This document shows, in pieces, positions 5,739 through 6,029 of a stretch of 6,029 bases of DNA. A program made the translations under genes and the position numbers. Position 1 is the first letter of the stretch; each line of letters begins with the position of its first letter. This DNA is from Flavobacterium psychrophilum (GTDB taxonomy: Bacteria > Bacteroidota > Bacteroidia > Flavobacteriales > Flavobacteriaceae), in NCBI GenBank assembly GCA_945878515.1, contig CAMCTL010000188.1, forward strand, positions 1 through 6,029, given 5' to 3'. The notes beneath the pieces were generated by a model. That model was given only the letters and a program-made list of their open reading frames with translations, had not been told where the DNA came from and did no database searches.

Positions 5739-6029
5739 CTACAAAGCAGCTTTTCTAGCTTCTAAAGCGGTTTTGTAAGCCGTGAAATATTGCAGCAATA
5801 ATTCGGCCTCGCCATTGTCTAGATTTTTTTCAACAATAGATTCTGGACTTACCGTTGTGTTTTTACGCAAATTCAGGGTGCGTAATTTAATTTTTAGCCT
5901 ATCCAATTCTATCAAAACCGTCTCGTGTTGCGCAGTACCTGGAACTTTTCCTGCTACTTCCACTTCTTTACCAGCAATTTCTACTTGCACATCGGCAATT
6001 TCTTTTTCAAGACTACCGCTCTTAAACTC
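5739..6029 (-). CDS. Unidentified protein, C-terminal part (5' end outside window)
   Basis: The reading frame stays open to the window edge, giving 96 residues before a TAG stop; the true start probably lies beyond 6029. A GTG at 5990 would give 83 residues, but the open codons upstream of it (...GSLEKEIAD) continue the same charged helical pattern, so an internal start is unlikely. The visible part is rich in Glu, Lys, Leu and Ala. It has a short internal repeat (VEIAGKEVEVAGK) followed by helical stretches suited to a coiled coil. No membrane segment or known catalytic motif is seen. A terminator follows the stop. I do not recognise the family. Its strand matches the 183-codon neighbour, but the terminator and 357-bp gap argue against one operon. 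Confidence 0.65.
   Translation of the reverse strand, partial: EFKSGSLEKEIADVQVEIAGKEVEVAGKVPGTAQHETVLIELDRLKIKLRTLNLRKNTTVSPESIVEKNLDNGEAELLLQYFTAYKTALEARKAAL

Overview
The window looks like chromosomal DNA from a Bacteroidota member of the Flavobacterium type. It is AT-rich. Its coding starts are preceded by A/T-rich stretches rather than Shine-Dalgarno sequences. One upstream region carries a Bacteroidota-style -7 box (TAnnTTTG). The two large proteins resemble the DinB/DnaE pair found in flavobacteria. The taxon is inferred from these traits and recall of the families, not from a database search.

Layout. Positions 1-205 are non-coding, with a 17-bp perfect inverted repeat and smaller palindromes ahead of a Y-family DNA polymerase gene (206-1363, +). 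Positions 1364-1708 are non-coding and packed with three different inverted-repeat units. They separate that gene from a 1017-residue DnaE-type polymerase III alpha subunit gene (1709-4762, +). Convergent to it is a 183-codon gene of unknown function (4830-5381, -) encoding a possible helix-turn-helix plus coiled-coil protein. Its upstream region (5382-5738) carries a candidate promoter, a striking array of eight TGCATTCT-type sites arranged as four pairs with exact 15-bp spacing, and a terminator. The terminator serves the last gene (5739 to beyond 6029, -), an unidentified protein cut by the window edge.

How the genes work together. The polymerase pair is the translesion-synthesis module analogous to ImuB-DnaE2 of proteobacteria and actinobacteria. 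The Y-family partner here keeps its catalytic acidic residues and has a C-terminal clamp-binding-like motif (QINMF). The DnaE keeps its three palm aspartates, but its PHP domain lacks key metal ligands and no clear clamp motif is visible. This suggests, as inference, that the Y-family protein may bring the DnaE to the sliding clamp. No imuA or lexA-like gene lies inside the window. The two minus-strand genes have no evident link to the polymerases. The most unusual feature is the phased site array beside the putative DNA-binding protein gene.
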